Source: Verrucomicrobium sp. (GTDB taxonomy: Bacteria > Verrucomicrobiota > Verrucomicrobiia > Methylacidiphilales > UBA1321). From it: 64,000 bases of DNA. Where the stretch lies: positions 1-64,000 of the forward strand of contig JAFIGT010000019.1 of the NCBI GenBank assembly GCA_017849585.1, read 5' to 3'. A program made the position numbers and the translations under genes. Below, piece after piece: positions 8,013-18,045 of this stretch. How positions within the stretch are numbered: position 1 is the stretch's first letter; each line of letters begins with the position of its first letter. A model generated the notes under the pieces. The model was given only the letters and a program-made list of their open reading frames with translations, did no database searches and had not been told where the DNA came from.

Positions 8013-8900
8013 CTATTGGAACGAAAAGGCTTCTTTGATCGGTGTCCCGTCCCAGTCTGCTGGTATGCGTACCCCCAAAAGCCACAAAGCGGTAGCCGCC
8101 GTGTCATAGGTGGTAATCGGCGCAATCAGATGCATTCCTTTTTTAACCCCTTTGCCCCATGCCACCCAGGGGATATTCATGTCGACCGGATCTTCCGTAC
8201 CATGCCCCTTCTCATGCCCTCCATGGTCAGCCGTGAGAATGATTACGCTGGATGACTCCATTCCCGCCGCCGCAATCGCAGTGCGTACTTGCGTTAAGGC
8301 CTCATCGCAATCCAACAAAGCGGCCTCCTGCTGTACGGAACCCCAGCCAAACTTATGTCCGATCGAATCGGGATCAGCGAAATGAATGAAACAAATAGAG
8401 GGGTTCGTCTGGGCCAAGAGTCTTCCCACTGCTGCGGCCACGGCTTTCGCATCCGATTTCGGGTGCGGCCAGACAAAGGTATCGACCGAGCCCGGCAGCT
8501 TCAAATGTTTGAACTTTTCCTTACCCACAAACATGGCCGTGCCCAGCCCCTGCGCCTTGGCAAGACTAAAGACCGTGGGAACAGAGACCAATCCCTTTTC
8601 AGGCTCCCACTTATTCCACAGGATCTTGTGCTTCTCCGGTCCTACTCCAGTTAGCATGGATGTATGCGACGGCAAAGTAATACTGGGTTTCGTAGTACGG
8701 GCAGTCCAGGTGGAAGCCCCTTCTTTCACCATCTGGTGGAAGCAGTGCATCTGCTCGTTCTTTTCGATCATCCCCGGTGCGCCACCTCCACCATCGAAGC
8801 TGATGATGAACACGTGCTCCACCAGTTGCGCCGCCAAACACGGCATCCAGGAAAGTCCGGCAACTATTAGCAAACTCAGCAGAAGGCCTTTTTTGATCAT
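8013..8900 (-). CDS. Exported alkaline-phosphatase-superfamily phosphodiesterase
   Basis: 295 residues from ATG 8900. A signal peptide (M-I-K-K-G-L-L-L-S-L-L-I-V...C-L-A-A) precedes a type I phosphodiesterase/nucleotide-pyrophosphatase fold. Seen: F-D-G-G-G-G near the mature N-terminus, the metal/nucleophile region K-P-S-I-T-L-P-S-H-T-S-M-L-T-G, H-F-A-D-P-D-S-I-G-H-K-F-G, and T-A-D-H-G-G-H-E-K-G-H-G. These are the usual zinc-ligand blocks of the superfamily. It probably acts in the periplasm on a phosphate (di)ester; the substrate cannot be told. It is downstream of and codirectional with the RND efflux genes. Confidence 0.85.
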   Translation of the reverse strand: MIKKGLLLSLLIVAGLSWMPCLAAQLVEHVFIISFDGGGGAPGMIEKNEQMHCFHQMVKEGASTWTARTTKPSITLPSHTSMLTGVGPEKHKILWNKWEPEKGLVSVPTVFSLAKAQGLGTAMFVGKEKFKHLKLPGSVDTFVWPHPKSDAKAVAAAVGRLLAQTNPSICFIHFADPDSIGHKFGWGSVQQEAALLDCDEALTQVRTAIAAAGMESSSVIILTADHGGHEKGHGTEDPVDMNIPWVAWGKGVKKGMHLIAPITTYDTAATALWLLGVRIPADWDGTPIKEAFSFQ

Positions 8901-8965
8901 GGTCGTTTTGATACGATAGGAAGCTTGGATGCGAATGCAAGTTTTGCCGTCCATCACCAGCCACT

Positions 8966-11900
8966 TCACGCCCGTTGAAAATGCGCCCGCATCCAACGAC
9001 GTGCGGTTTCCAGCACGCTATAGGCACAGGGCACGATGAACAAAGTCGAGAGCATCGACACCATCGACCCGCACAAAATGGTCAAGGCCATCGGCACACG
9101 CGTTTCCGCGCCGGGTCCGATCGCTAACGCAGGAGGAACGGCTGCTGCCATCGTCGCAAAGGAGGTCATCAACACTGGCCGCAAGCGAATCGGGCAAGCC
9201 TGCCGGAGTGCCTCCTCAGGCGTCAACCCGTCGCGTTCGCGCACCTTGTCGGTAAACTCCACCAGCAAGATCGAGTTCTTCTTCACAATGCCAAAGAGCA
9301 GGATCAAACCAATGACACTGTAGAGATTCCAGCTCTGGCCAAACACAAACAAGCCCAGCGCGGCACCACTCAAGGCAAAAGGCATGGCAAGCAAGATCAG
9401 GAAGGGTTGCGAGAAGCTATTGAACTGCGCCGCCAGAACCATATACGCAACGAGAATACCCAGTCCTAATGCCATGCCCATGTCGCGACCGAATTTTTCA
9501 TTCGTCTCCGCCGTTTGCGATGGCATGAGCCGGTAGCCTTGGGGAAGCGTCTGCTCGGCATGCTGTTTGATGCGCTCCATCGCGGTGTTGTCCGCCACCC
9601 CTGGGGCGGGATTCCCCATGATCGTGATGGACCGCTCGCGATTACGACGGGCGATGGTCTGCAGGCTGCTGACCAATTCCGTCTTGATGACATCGCGGAT
9701 CGGCACCACCTCGCCATAGATATTGCGCACAGTGAGCTTGTTCAAATCCTCCACCCGCTCGCGCTCATTCGCCATCAATCGAAGCCGAACGTCATAACGA
9801 CGGTCATCGTTGGTAAATTTTCCCTGGCGCACGCCCCCTATCGCGGCCGTCACAGTTTCTGCAATCGATTCGACTGTGACACCTCGGGCAGAAGCCGCAA
9901 CACGGTCAATAAACACGCGTAATTCGGGCTGCCCCTCCTTGAAATCAGTATTCAAGTCAACCGCGAGCTTCTCGGCCTTCATCCACTCCATGAGCCGCGC
10001 CGCCTCCTTTTTCAACACGTCGAGATTCGGCCCCTGCAAGGAAAACGTCAGGGGGAAACCCATCCCTCCTTCCGGACCACCCTTGGACAGGTCAATCAGG
10101 AAGGACTTCAGATCGGAAATCTTCTCCAGCTCCGGACGCAGTTCTTCCATGACCTGCTGCTGGCTGAGCTTGCGCTCATGCTTCGGCTTCATGTCGACGA
10201 ACATGATGCCGTTATTGATGTTTCCATCGAAGAAACTGCCAGCGGCGAGGAAGTAGGTGCGGGTTTCAGATCGCTCCTTGATGATTTTCTCCGCTTCGCG
10301 CAACCGCTCTTCTGTATAAGCCAGTGAGGAACCGACCGGCGTTTCGAAGCGGATCATCAGCGTGCCCTGATCCTGCGCTGGAGAAAACTCACCCGGCACC
10401 CGACCGGCGATGATCAAGCTCAACGCAAAGGCGACGACAAATCCGCCCAACATCCACCCTCGATGGTGCAGGCAATATGGCAAAGCGCGCCGGTAGAGCG
10501 CGGTCAGCCAATCCATCAACTGATCCACACCCTTGGTAATGCGATTCGTGCGCTCGATTGCCAGAAACGAAGCGCATCGCATCGGAGTAAGCGTAAGTGC
10601 TTCCACCAGCGAAAGCGCGACCGCCGCGGAAATTGTGATCCCAAATTGGAAAAGAAATTGACCAATCACGCCACTGACAAAAGCGATGGGCAGAAAGACG
10701 GCCATGACCGCCAACGTCGAGGCCAGAGCGGGGCCGGTGATTTCCTCTGTCCCCTCAATGGCAGCCTGCTCCCGGCTCTTCCCCATCTCCATGTGACGCA
10801 CAATATTCTCCAGCACCATGATGGCATCATCCACCACCACACCGATCGCCAACGAGAGTGCCAGCAAGGTGAAGATATTGAGCGTGAAACCGAGGAAATA
10901 GAGGATGATGAATGTACCGAGCACCGATGTCGGAATCGACATGACCACGTTGAATGTGCTGGAGAGAGAACCAAGAAAAAGCCAACAAACCAGAGCGGTC
11001 AGCACCGCCGACAAAATCAGCGTGAACTCCGTTTCGTCGACCGCTTCCGTCGTGAATTTCGATTCGTCGTAATTAATCTGAATCGTGACATCCTTCGGTA
11101 AGGTGGCCTGGAGATCTGCCAGCGTCTTCTTGACCATGTTTGCCACTTCAATCGAATTCGCTCCCCGCTGTTTACGAAATCCGATCCCACCACCGCGCGT
11201 CCCATCGATTTTCGAGATGGAGCGCACATCATTCAACCCATCCTCCACCTTCGCCACATCCCGAATGCGGATCGAGGAATTATAAATCGGCTGACTACCG
11301 CGCTGCTTGATCAGGATTTCACCCACCGCGGCCGGCGACACACCCTCCCCCATCAACCGCACATTGATTTCCTGCTTTCGGTTTTCGATGATGCCCGCCG
11401 CTTGTTCGATGTGCTGCGTACGCAACGCATTCTGCACATCGAGAATCGTCAGATCATACTCGGATAATTTGTCGTGATCGACCCATACCCGCAAATTCCG
11501 CTCTGCAAATCCGCTCAAGATCAACTGCCCCACTCCGGGCAAAACCTGGAACTTGTCCCGCAAATACCGTTCCGCATAGACAGTCAGATCTAGCAAACTG
11601 CGCTCCGGGCTGCTCACCCCGAGCCACATGATTTCCTGATCCGAAGGATTCACCTTCAAGATCAGAGGATTGTCGACTTCCAGCGGCAATCGGACCCGCC
11701 CAATATTCGACTGCACTTCCAGCAACGCCGCATCCGCGTTACGGCCCGGATAAAATTCCAGCGCGATTTGCGCGACGCCCTGATAAATCGTGGAGTTGAG
11801 ATTCTTGATGCCGGAGACATTGACCAGCGCCTGCTCCATCTGATCCACAATCTCCGTCTCCATCACCTCCGGTGCGGCTCCCGGCCACTGTACTTGCACC

Positions 11901-12037
11901 AGCACACTGGGTACTTCCACATCCGGCAGCAAACTGACGCCCAAACGCGCAAAGCAGATCGCGCCGAAAATGATCAATGCGGACATCAACATCCAGGCAA
12001 AGACCGGACGTTTGACGGAAATTTCAGCGAGTGTCAT
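8966..12037 (-). CDS. RND-family (HAE1) efflux pump inner-membrane transporter
   Basis: 1,023 residues, the normal length for AcrB/MexB-like HAE1 pumps. It has an N-terminal transmembrane helix, two large periplasmic loops and two six-helix bundles. The proton-relay pair is visible in G-V-V-V-D-D-A-I-M-V-L-E-N-I. It exports hydrophobic or amphiphilic compounds using proton motive force. It follows tolC by 5 bases in a tetR-tolC-RND operon. The membrane-fusion (AcrA/HlyD) partner normally next to such pumps is absent, so it must be supplied from elsewhere or the system works without it. Confidence 0.95.
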   Translation of the reverse strand: MTLAEISVKRPVFAWMLMSALIIFGAICFARLGVSLLPDVEVPSVLVQVQWPGAAPEVMETEIVDQMEQALVNVSGIKNLNSTIYQGVAQIALEFYPGRNADAALLEVQSNIGRVRLPLEVDNPLILKVNPSDQEIMWLGVSSPERSLLDLTVYAERYLRDKFQVLPGVGQLILSGFAERNLRVWVDHDKLSEYDLTILDVQNALRTQHIEQAAGIIENRKQEINVRLMGEGVSPAAVGEILIKQRGSQPIYNSSIRIRDVAKVEDGLNDVRSISKIDGTRGGGIGFRKQRGANSIEVANMVKKTLADLQATLPKDVTIQINYDESKFTTEAVDETEFTLILSAVLTALVCWLFLGSLSSTFNVVMSIPTSVLGTFIILYFLGFTLNIFTLLALSLAIGVVVDDAIMVLENIVRHMEMGKSREQAAIEGTEEITGPALASTLAVMAVFLPIAFVSGVIGQFLFQFGITISAAVALSLVEALTLTPMRCASFLAIERTNRITKGVDQLMDWLTALYRRALPYCLHHRGWMLGGFVVAFALSLIIAGRVPGEFSPAQDQGTLMIRFETPVGSSLAYTEERLREAEKIIKERSETRTYFLAAGSFFDGNINNGIMFVDMKPKHERKLSQQQVMEELRPELEKISDLKSFLIDLSKGGPEGGMGFPLTFSLQGPNLDVLKKEAARLMEWMKAEKLAVDLNTDFKEGQPELRVFIDRVAASARGVTVESIAETVTAAIGGVRQGKFTNDDRRYDVRLRLMANERERVEDLNKLTVRNIYGEVVPIRDVIKTELVSSLQTIARRNRERSITIMGNPAPGVADNTAMERIKQHAEQTLPQGYRLMPSQTAETNEKFGRDMGMALGLGILVAYMVLAAQFNSFSQPFLILLAMPFALSGAALGLFVFGQSWNLYSVIGLILLFGIVKKNSILLVEFTDKVRERDGLTPEEALRQACPIRLRPVLMTSFATMAAAVPPALAIGPGAETRVPMALTILCGSMVSMLSTLFIVPCAYSVLETARRWMRAHFQRA

Positions 12038-12042
12038 AGCAA

Positions 12043-13383
12043 TTATTTAGTAACACCCGAGGCCACATAGAGCCGGATCAAATTGAGCCGCGTATTCGCC
12101 CGCGCCGTCGCTTCCTCGCGGCGCAAGTCATGCAGAGTCTGCAGCGCATCCAGCACATCAATATTATTCACGATATGCAGATCGTAATCGCCCTCCTGCG
12201 CACGGAAGTTCAGCTCCGCCGTCTTGACAGCTTCGTACAAGCGGGCGAGCTCCGCCAACGAGGCATTGAATTGGTTAAAGGCCGTGCGCACGTCACGTTC
12301 GGCTTCACGTTGAATCTGCGACAAATCGAGTTTCTTCTGCGCGAAAAGCGACTTGTTTTGATCCACTCGCGCCTCGATGGAGCCGCCATCAAAAATCGGA
12401 ATCTCCAATGTCAAAAAGCCCGACCAATCCGTCTGTCCCGGCGTATCGGTGTTATAGAAGGCATAATTTCCCTCGAATGATAATTTCGGCAAATGCTCGC
12501 CCTTCGCGGCGGACAATCTCGCGCGGGCCGAACGCTCCATTTGAATGGCCGCCAGCACATCGGGTCGATTCGCCGTCTGAGCGAGATACTCCCCCATTTG
12601 CAATCCATCTGGCAGCGGCGTCATGTCCCACTGCAGAGCCCATTGCGTCGAAGGCACGCCGATCAGAAAGGCGAGCATCTCACGGGTCGCCACCATCAAT
12701 TTTTTTGTCCGCTCGATACTCACCCGCGTCTGCGCCAGCGTGGTCTGCGACTGCAATAATTCACTATCGCGGGACCGGCCAAGGCGCACCCATTTTTCCA
12801 GCACCTTGATACGGTCGTTCAACGCCTTCACGACATCATCGAGAATATGCAAATCCTCCTCATAGCTGATCGTCTGGTAATACGATTCCGCCACGGTCAG
12901 ATAAAGATTCTGCCGCACACGCCGCGCCGTCTCACGACTACCTTCCGTTTCAGCCCGCATTGCCCGCGCAGCTTGAATATCGCGCAGTCCGGAAAAGATC
13001 GGCACCTTGACATTCACCCGCGCTTGACGCGGTTGCAGGTCATTACTCCCCACTACGTCTCCGCCCAGAGCCAGATTGCTGCTTGCGTTTCGGTCCTTAT
13101 AGAAATACTGCTCACCGACCACTTTCACACTCGGCAGGATCGCCCCAATCGCTTCCCGGTAGCGCGCCTGGGCAATACGCACATCCTCATCACTTAACCC
13201 TATGGTCTCCATGCGCAGCAAAGCCAGTTCGTAGCAGGTGGCCAGATTCAATGCTTCGCCATGGAACACTTGCACCGGCTTTTTCGGCACAAGTGTTGCC
13301 CTCGCCTCCTTCACCGGTTCCACTGCAACCACGGGCAGCACCAGGCATAGGAACAATCCCAACCAACGCCAGAGATCACTCAC
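12043..13383 (-). CDS. TolC-family outer-membrane efflux protein
   Basis: 446 residues from a GTG at 13383, which overlaps the tetR TGA (GTGA). The N-terminal signal peptide is L-G-L-F-L-C-L-V-L-P-V-V-A-V. Two related OEP domains of long amphipathic helices and short strands follow, for example R-Q-A-R-V-N-V-K-V-P-I-F-S-G-L and W-S-G-F-L-T-L-E-I-P-I-F-D-G-G. It forms the trimeric outer-membrane duct for the adjacent RND pump. Confidence 0.92.
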   Translation of the reverse strand: MSDLWRWLGLFLCLVLPVVAVEPVKEARATLVPKKPVQVFHGEALNLATCYELALLRMETIGLSDEDVRIAQARYREAIGAILPSVKVVGEQYFYKDRNASSNLALGGDVVGSNDLQPRQARVNVKVPIFSGLRDIQAARAMRAETEGSRETARRVRQNLYLTVAESYYQTISYEEDLHILDDVVKALNDRIKVLEKWVRLGRSRDSELLQSQTTLAQTRVSIERTKKLMVATREMLAFLIGVPSTQWALQWDMTPLPDGLQMGEYLAQTANRPDVLAAIQMERSARARLSAAKGEHLPKLSFEGNYAFYNTDTPGQTDWSGFLTLEIPIFDGGSIEARVDQNKSLFAQKKLDLSQIQREAERDVRTAFNQFNASLAELARLYEAVKTAELNFRAQEGDYDLHIVNNIDVLDALQTLHDLRREEATARANTRLNLIRLYVASGVTK

Positions 13384-13985
13384 GAGATTCCTTCCGCCAA
13401 GACATAACAGCGCACCAGATCGGCCATCGCCTTGGCTTTCGCCGACCAGTCGAGTTCGGGATTTGTCTGACCGTCAAAGAGCAGGCCGGAAAAAAGCGAC
13501 AATAGCAAACTCGCCGCCCCGGCGGGATTCAACTCCGCCCGCACCCACCCGGCCTTTTGTCCGGCGCGCAAGGCCTCAGCCAGATTTTTGCGCATGGCAC
13601 AGTCAAGAGCGATGGCTTTCTTCCGAAAATGCTTGTTGCGAAAGAGCTCAAGCCAGCTATCGGCTCCCAGTTTGAATTCAGAGGGAGGAAGCAGCACCGG
13701 CCAATCCTTTGTTTTCATTCTGGACAGCCAAAGAAAGCCCTCACGATTGCCCAATTTACGCAATTGCTCAAAACCCGCCGCAAATTCCATCTCCGCGATG
13801 GTGGCGATGATCTCTTCCTTTGTGGAGAAATGACGAAAGACCGTTCCCGAGCTCAATCCCGCCTGGGCGCAGATTTCCTCCGTCCGGGCAGCGTGAAATC
13901 CCTTCGACTGAAACACACGCGCCGCTGCCGCCAGAATCTGCCGGCGTCGTTCGTCATGCAGGCTTTGATCCTTCGTACGCGACAT
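13380..13985 (-). CDS. TetR-family transcriptional regulator
   Basis: 201 residues. The N-terminal helix-turn-helix region is typical of TetR proteins: R-R-R-Q-I-L-A-A-A-A-R-V-F, G-F-H-A-A-R-T-E-E-I-C-A-Q-A-G-L-S-S-G-T-V-F-R-H-F. The C-terminal ligand-binding part is divergent. As first gene of the efflux operon, translationally coupled to tolC, it is probably an autoregulator that derepresses the pump when it binds a ligand. The ligand is not predictable from sequence. Confidence 0.92.
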   Translation of the reverse strand: MSRTKDQSLHDERRRQILAAAARVFQSKGFHAARTEEICAQAGLSSGTVFRHFSTKEEIIATIAEMEFAAGFEQLRKLGNREGFLWLSRMKTKDWPVLLPPSEFKLGADSWLELFRNKHFRKKAIALDCAMRKNLAEALRAGQKAGWVRAELNPAGAASLLLSLFSGLLFDGQTNPELDWSAKAKAMADLVRCYVLAEGIS

Positions 13986-14135
13986 AAATAAACGGAGTAG
14001 TTCGTCGCAATATAGAAATCAACGCGAACATGTCAAGCCCTCCAGTCTCATTCCCGGCCTATTCTAATAGCCTCCCAGCGCATTGACCAAACGCATCGAA
14101 TTCCAGATCACGCACCCGCACCTGGTGTAAAAAGC

Positions 14136-16061
14136 TTAAAAACGGTACGTCATTGAACCGGTAAGACTCTGGTTGAGATAATCCGGATTGGCCTCGACGT
14201 TGTAGCCAAGCCCACCGGAAAACCCCTCACTAAATCGCACTTCCACACCTGTTCCCGCCACTGCGGCATCGCGCCCGAGGGCGGCGCCACTCACATTGAA
14301 CACCCCGCCGGTACCGTTGGCAAAGGCCGCATTCACCGCGCTTCGGTTGTCCATATACTCATGCTGCCAGCCAAGGTTGACGTAGGGCACCAGTTTGATC
14401 GTGGTGCCGTCCACCTCTACCACCGTACTGGCCCGACCGCCCAGCGTACTCCGCAGGGAATCGGATTCCTGCGCCTGAATCGCCAACGGTGCAAGCGAAC
14501 CACTCTCTGTATAGCGATCAATCCAGAGATGCGCGTAATTCATTTCCAATGTCGGCCAAAAGGTCCAAGCCCCCGCCTTGAAATCATGTCCCACTTGGAT
14601 CTGCGAGGTGAATTCCGTACCGCCGGTATCGCCACGCGCCAGATCTCCGATGGATTGACGCTTGGTCAAATAGGCATGCGTGCCACCACCAATCGATCCG
14701 CTCAACCAGCTTCCATTGCCCCAACTGTGACTGGCATAGAGACCGATCTTGGCGCTGTCATCCTTCACCGAACCACCGTTTCCGATATCCGCATCGGTGC
14801 CTTGATATCCCGCATAAACACCCAACGCCGTACGCTTGCCAATCCGATAATCCACCCCGAGCAGGACGCCTCCCGTGGTAAAATCGAACCCAGTGTTTTG
14901 CGCATCTCCATCGACATCGCCAAAAGTCCCCTACCCCGAAATGAAGAGACCAAAGTTCGGATCATCGAGAATCGTCGGCTTGGCAAGTTGCGTTCCCATC
15001 GGCACGGGTCCCACTCCCGCGAGCAGACTATTGCGATGAAACTCGCGCCCCGGATCCCAGATGGTCAAGCCACCATTTGAAAATCGTTGTCCCGATCGAA
15101 TTTCAGAAAAGCGATTGCCAAGCTGACCAAAGAGAGCCCGCGAATTGGCGAAACTGAATCGGTTCATCGAAGTCAATTGCGCTGGCGAGATCAAATCAAA
15201 AGCCGCAGGAAGGGAGGAACCCGGCAGGCCATTGAGATAATCAATCAGCGGTACCATCCCCGATTGAGCACTGACCGCATCCAGCGCGTTCGCGACAGCG
15301 ATCTGATTAGGCGTTTTCGCAAACGGCGCAAAGGAGGTCTGAATCGCCGTAACCGTCAGATTGTAATCGGTCGTCACACTGCTCGTATAGCGCAATGCGT
15401 TGCCGAGCGAGCTGATCACCGCATCGAAGTTCCCCGTCAAGGTCTCGCCCTGGATCAGCGTAAATGTGTCGCCCGCATGCGGTGTGTAACCAAATATGAG
15501 TTGCAACGTTCCTGCAAGCGCTCCCGTGCCCGTGATCACGATTTGATCGTACTGAGTTCCCGCCGTGGTGCCATTCACTTCCATGACCGTCGTAGCTCCT
15601 GGATGGAGCGTCAATGTACCAATCGTCAAAACTCCAGGAGATCGGCCTGGCGACAAATAACCACCGGCATTGACCGTGACTGAACCGCTTATGACTCCGG
15701 ATCCACCGAGCAGACCTCCACTATTCACCGTCACATTCGAATTGAGCAAATCGCCCTCGATAAACAGTCCCCCACCATTCACAATCGTGGGACCGGTATA
15801 ATCCAGCGTGCCAATTAATCCCGTATAACCACCCGTCTGGATGACGGTGATTGCACCGGCAAGTGTTGTTGTGCACCCGCAATTCGTACCGTCATCCGTG
15901 AAAAAGTATGGATTCCCTGCTGTCGCCGTGTGATTAAATTGGATCGTGCCAGTTCCCGCACCGACATCAATCTCAACCCCGTCAAAGAAACCCGGAGCTG
16001 TTGGTGCATCTGTCGCCGCAGAGCCAATGTTGAGCGCCCTCGAACTCCCCGCCTGAGCGCC
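14136..16061 (-). pseudogene. Autotransporter, 3' part (passenger end plus beta-barrel), broken
   Basis: Reading leftward from the IS junction, one frame gives repetitive passenger sequence (G-A-Q-A-G-S-S...L-N-I-G-S-A, G-T-I-Q-F-N-H-T). It then gives a pertactin-like linker (L-L-G-G-S-G-V-I-S-G-S-V-T-V-N-A-G-G) and a C-terminal autotransporter beta-barrel ending in Y-R-F. An in-frame TAG at 14931-14933 interrupts the frame inside the start of the barrel (I-S-G-*-G-T-F-G-D-V-D-G). Everything downstream stays in the same frame to 14136. The 5' half lies beyond the IS630 insertion and joins one base out of frame after excision of the element. It was a surface-exposed or secreted autotransporter; as written it cannot be made. 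Confidence 0.85.
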
Positions 16062-16063
16062 TA

Positions 16064-16092
16064 TAGTACATTCGTTTAACGTTTCTACATAT
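16064..16092 (+). repeat. IS630 terminal inverted repeat, transposase 3' side
   Basis: The outer 29 bases match the reverse complement of 16962-16990 at 25 positions. The transposase stop codon (16085-16087) lies inside this repeat. Confidence 0.88.
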
Positions 16093-16943
16093 TAAGGATG
16101 ATGGAATCGAGGGTAGCCAGGAAGCGGTCAGGTGGTGGCTGGATTTCACGCAAACGGGCTTTGATGGTGTGCCAGCAGTGTTCGATGGGATTGAAGTCGG
16201 GGCTGTAGGAGGGCCGAGGCAGGAGCGTACATCCAGCTTCTTCGATGAGTTGACGGGTCTTGGGGGATTTATGGAAGGAAGCGTTGTCGAGGACAACGGA
16301 CAGTCCGGGGCGTAACTCGGGCAAGAGGACATGCTTGAGCTAGGCGTTGAAGACGTCGGTATCGGCGTGGCCTTCAAAACGCATGGGAGCCTTGAGGACT
16401 CCCTGGTGCAGCGCGGCGATGAGACTGACCCGGGCATGGGGTTTGGCGCCGCAAACGGGAAACTCGACTTTTTGCCCCTTTACGGATCGGGCATAAGGGC
16501 GGTGAGTTTGAAACTCAATGCCGCTTTCGTCGAGGTAGAGGAGCTTTTCGCGGGGGATGTGACCGAGTTTCTCCAGAAACTCCCGGCGCGCCTTCGCGTC
16601 TCTTTCTCTGGAGTATAAGGCTTTTTTTTCGAGTGATACCCCAGCGCTGGCAGGCGGCAAAGAGCGAGGACTGGGCCACGCCAAAGTGTCGGGCTATTTC
16701 CCGCAAGTAAGCGTCGGGATGGCTGCCGATGTATTCGAGCAACTCGCTCTTTTCAAGCTTACGCTTTCGCGCTCCTCGCCGGGGAGCACTCACACCCCCG
16801 CATTCCTTGCTTTCGGCCAGCCAGTTGTAAACGCTCTTACGGTCCACCTTGAACACTTTGGCCGCCTCGGCCTTGCCTCCATGTCCCGCCTCAAGATAGG
16901 CCAACACACGCTTCTTCAACTCGACGCTATATCCGTAGCCCAT
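16085..16943 (-). pseudogene. IS630-family DDE transposase, frameshifted and amber-interrupted
   Basis: The N-terminal helix-turn-helix domain (M-G-Y-G-Y-S-V-E-L-K-K-R-V, then G-G-K-A-E-A-A-K-V-F) reads from 16943. At a run of eight A (minus strand; T at 16622-16629) the frame must shift to continue with L-Y-S-R-E-R-D-A-K. Seven A would be in frame. The catalytic part has L-Y-L-D-E-S-G (first Asp), V-V-L-D-N-A-S-F-H-K-S (second Asp) and Y-S-P-D-F-N-P-I-E-H-C-W (Glu). A TAG at 16340-16342 interrupts F-N-A-*-L-K-H where Tyr is expected. The A8 could be a slippage site, since some IS630 elements need frameshifting, or a simple mutation; the amber codon favours decay. Confidence 0.88.
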
Positions 16944-16961
16944 CCCTCTTTTCTATCTATT

Positions 16962-16990
16962 ATAAGTAGAAATGTAAAACGAATTTACTA
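16962..16990 (-). repeat. IS630 terminal inverted repeat, transposase 5' side
   Basis: Partner of 16064-16092; 25 of 29 bases match in inverted orientation. A flanking TA at 16991-16992 completes the target duplication. Confidence 0.88.
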
Positions 16991-18045
16991 TAGAATGACC
17001 AATCCGGTCGTCGGGAAAAACGATTCCACCCTCTGAAATCGTTAACACACCATGGCCCGTCTCTCCAATGCTGCATCTGGTGATACCCGCCATCAATATG
17101 GAATTGCTGCCACTGGCGTTGACACCCGTTACCACCACGGTATGCGTACCTGTGCCTGTGCCAATTTGTATGTCCGTAACGAAAGCCATCGCGCCATCGG
17201 CCAACGTGAAAGTACCGGTCTCGCCCTTGTAAGTTCCACCCACGTCCCAACTCGTATCCGTTCCGGTCACCAATACCGTCCCCACGCCGCCACCCGTTCC
17301 CACCTCTATATCGCCGTACACCAAGGCATATCCACCGTTCGAGACGGTGAAAAAACCGTTTGCCAGATCTTTCCCCACATACAGATTTCCCCCGATGGTC
17401 GTTTGCGATCCCGTTCCAGTCACCAGCATGAGACCGGTCGTACCGTTGAGCTCTCCAATAGAGACATGGCCATCAATAATGGCGCCCCCTCCACTTGAGA
17501 TCGTCAATGTCCCAGTTCCTGCATTGGCAACAAACAGATCCGTCAGCACGTGCAGGAGCGAGCTACTTCCCTCCACTGTTACAGCACCGCTGGAACCGGC
17601 ATTGCTGCCGATCCGCATCAGTCCACTCACATCGACAAATCCTCCACTGGAAATTGTCAACGAACCCGTACCCGAATGCCCCGCCAGCAGATTACCGGAG
17701 ATCGTCCACGATGCAGCCGCATCGACCGTAACCGCCCCGTGAATACCTGAACTTCCTCCGATGGAAACATCCGTGCTAAAGGCCGCTACTCCCGCATTAA
17801 AGAGAACCGATCCGCCCGTTGCATTCCCCACCGTCAGCGTGGTTATCGTAAAATCCGTTCAAGTCGAACGTCGTGCTGGCCCCTTGAATAATCGCTTCGT
17901 CACCGTCATTAAAGACACCGCCCGACCAGTTTGCTCTCGTGGACCAAAGACCATCCGGACCAATCCATGTCTGCACCGCCGCGAAAGTCGACCCCGATCC
18001 CCAAAAAAAGACAAAACCGTAAAGGGCCATGGATCGGACAAGCAT
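16991..18045 (-). pseudogene. Autotransporter, 5' part (signal peptide and passenger), frameshifted
   Basis: From ATG 18045 the frame gives a hydrophobic leader (A-L-Y-G-F-V-F-F-W-G-S-G) and a passenger start, W-I-G-P-D-G-L-W-S-T-R-A-N-W, typical of autotransporter-associated repeats. At AAAA 17850-17853 (T4 on the minus strand) one extra base moves the reading out of frame. Removing it joins F-D-L-N-G-F to T-I-T-T-L-T-V-G-N-A-T-G-G-S. The second frame then runs through regular Gly/Ser/Thr beta-helix repeats (G-T-L-T-I-S-S-G-G) into the IS element. Together with 14136-16061 this was one gene of about 3 kb. Confidence 0.83.

Larger units (their letters stand above)
16064..16990 (-). mobile_element. 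IS630-family insertion sequence (927 bp) with TA duplication
   Basis: The element is bounded by 29-bp terminal inverted repeats (16064-16092 and 16962-16990), identical at 25 of 29 positions and starting TAGTA(C/A)ATTCGTTT. TA flanks both ends (16062-16063 and 16991-16992), the TA target duplication expected of IS630/Tc1-mariner elements. The single transposase reads on the minus strand. It sits inside the autotransporter passenger gene. The transposase is disrupted, so this copy may be non-autonomous. Confidence 0.92.
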
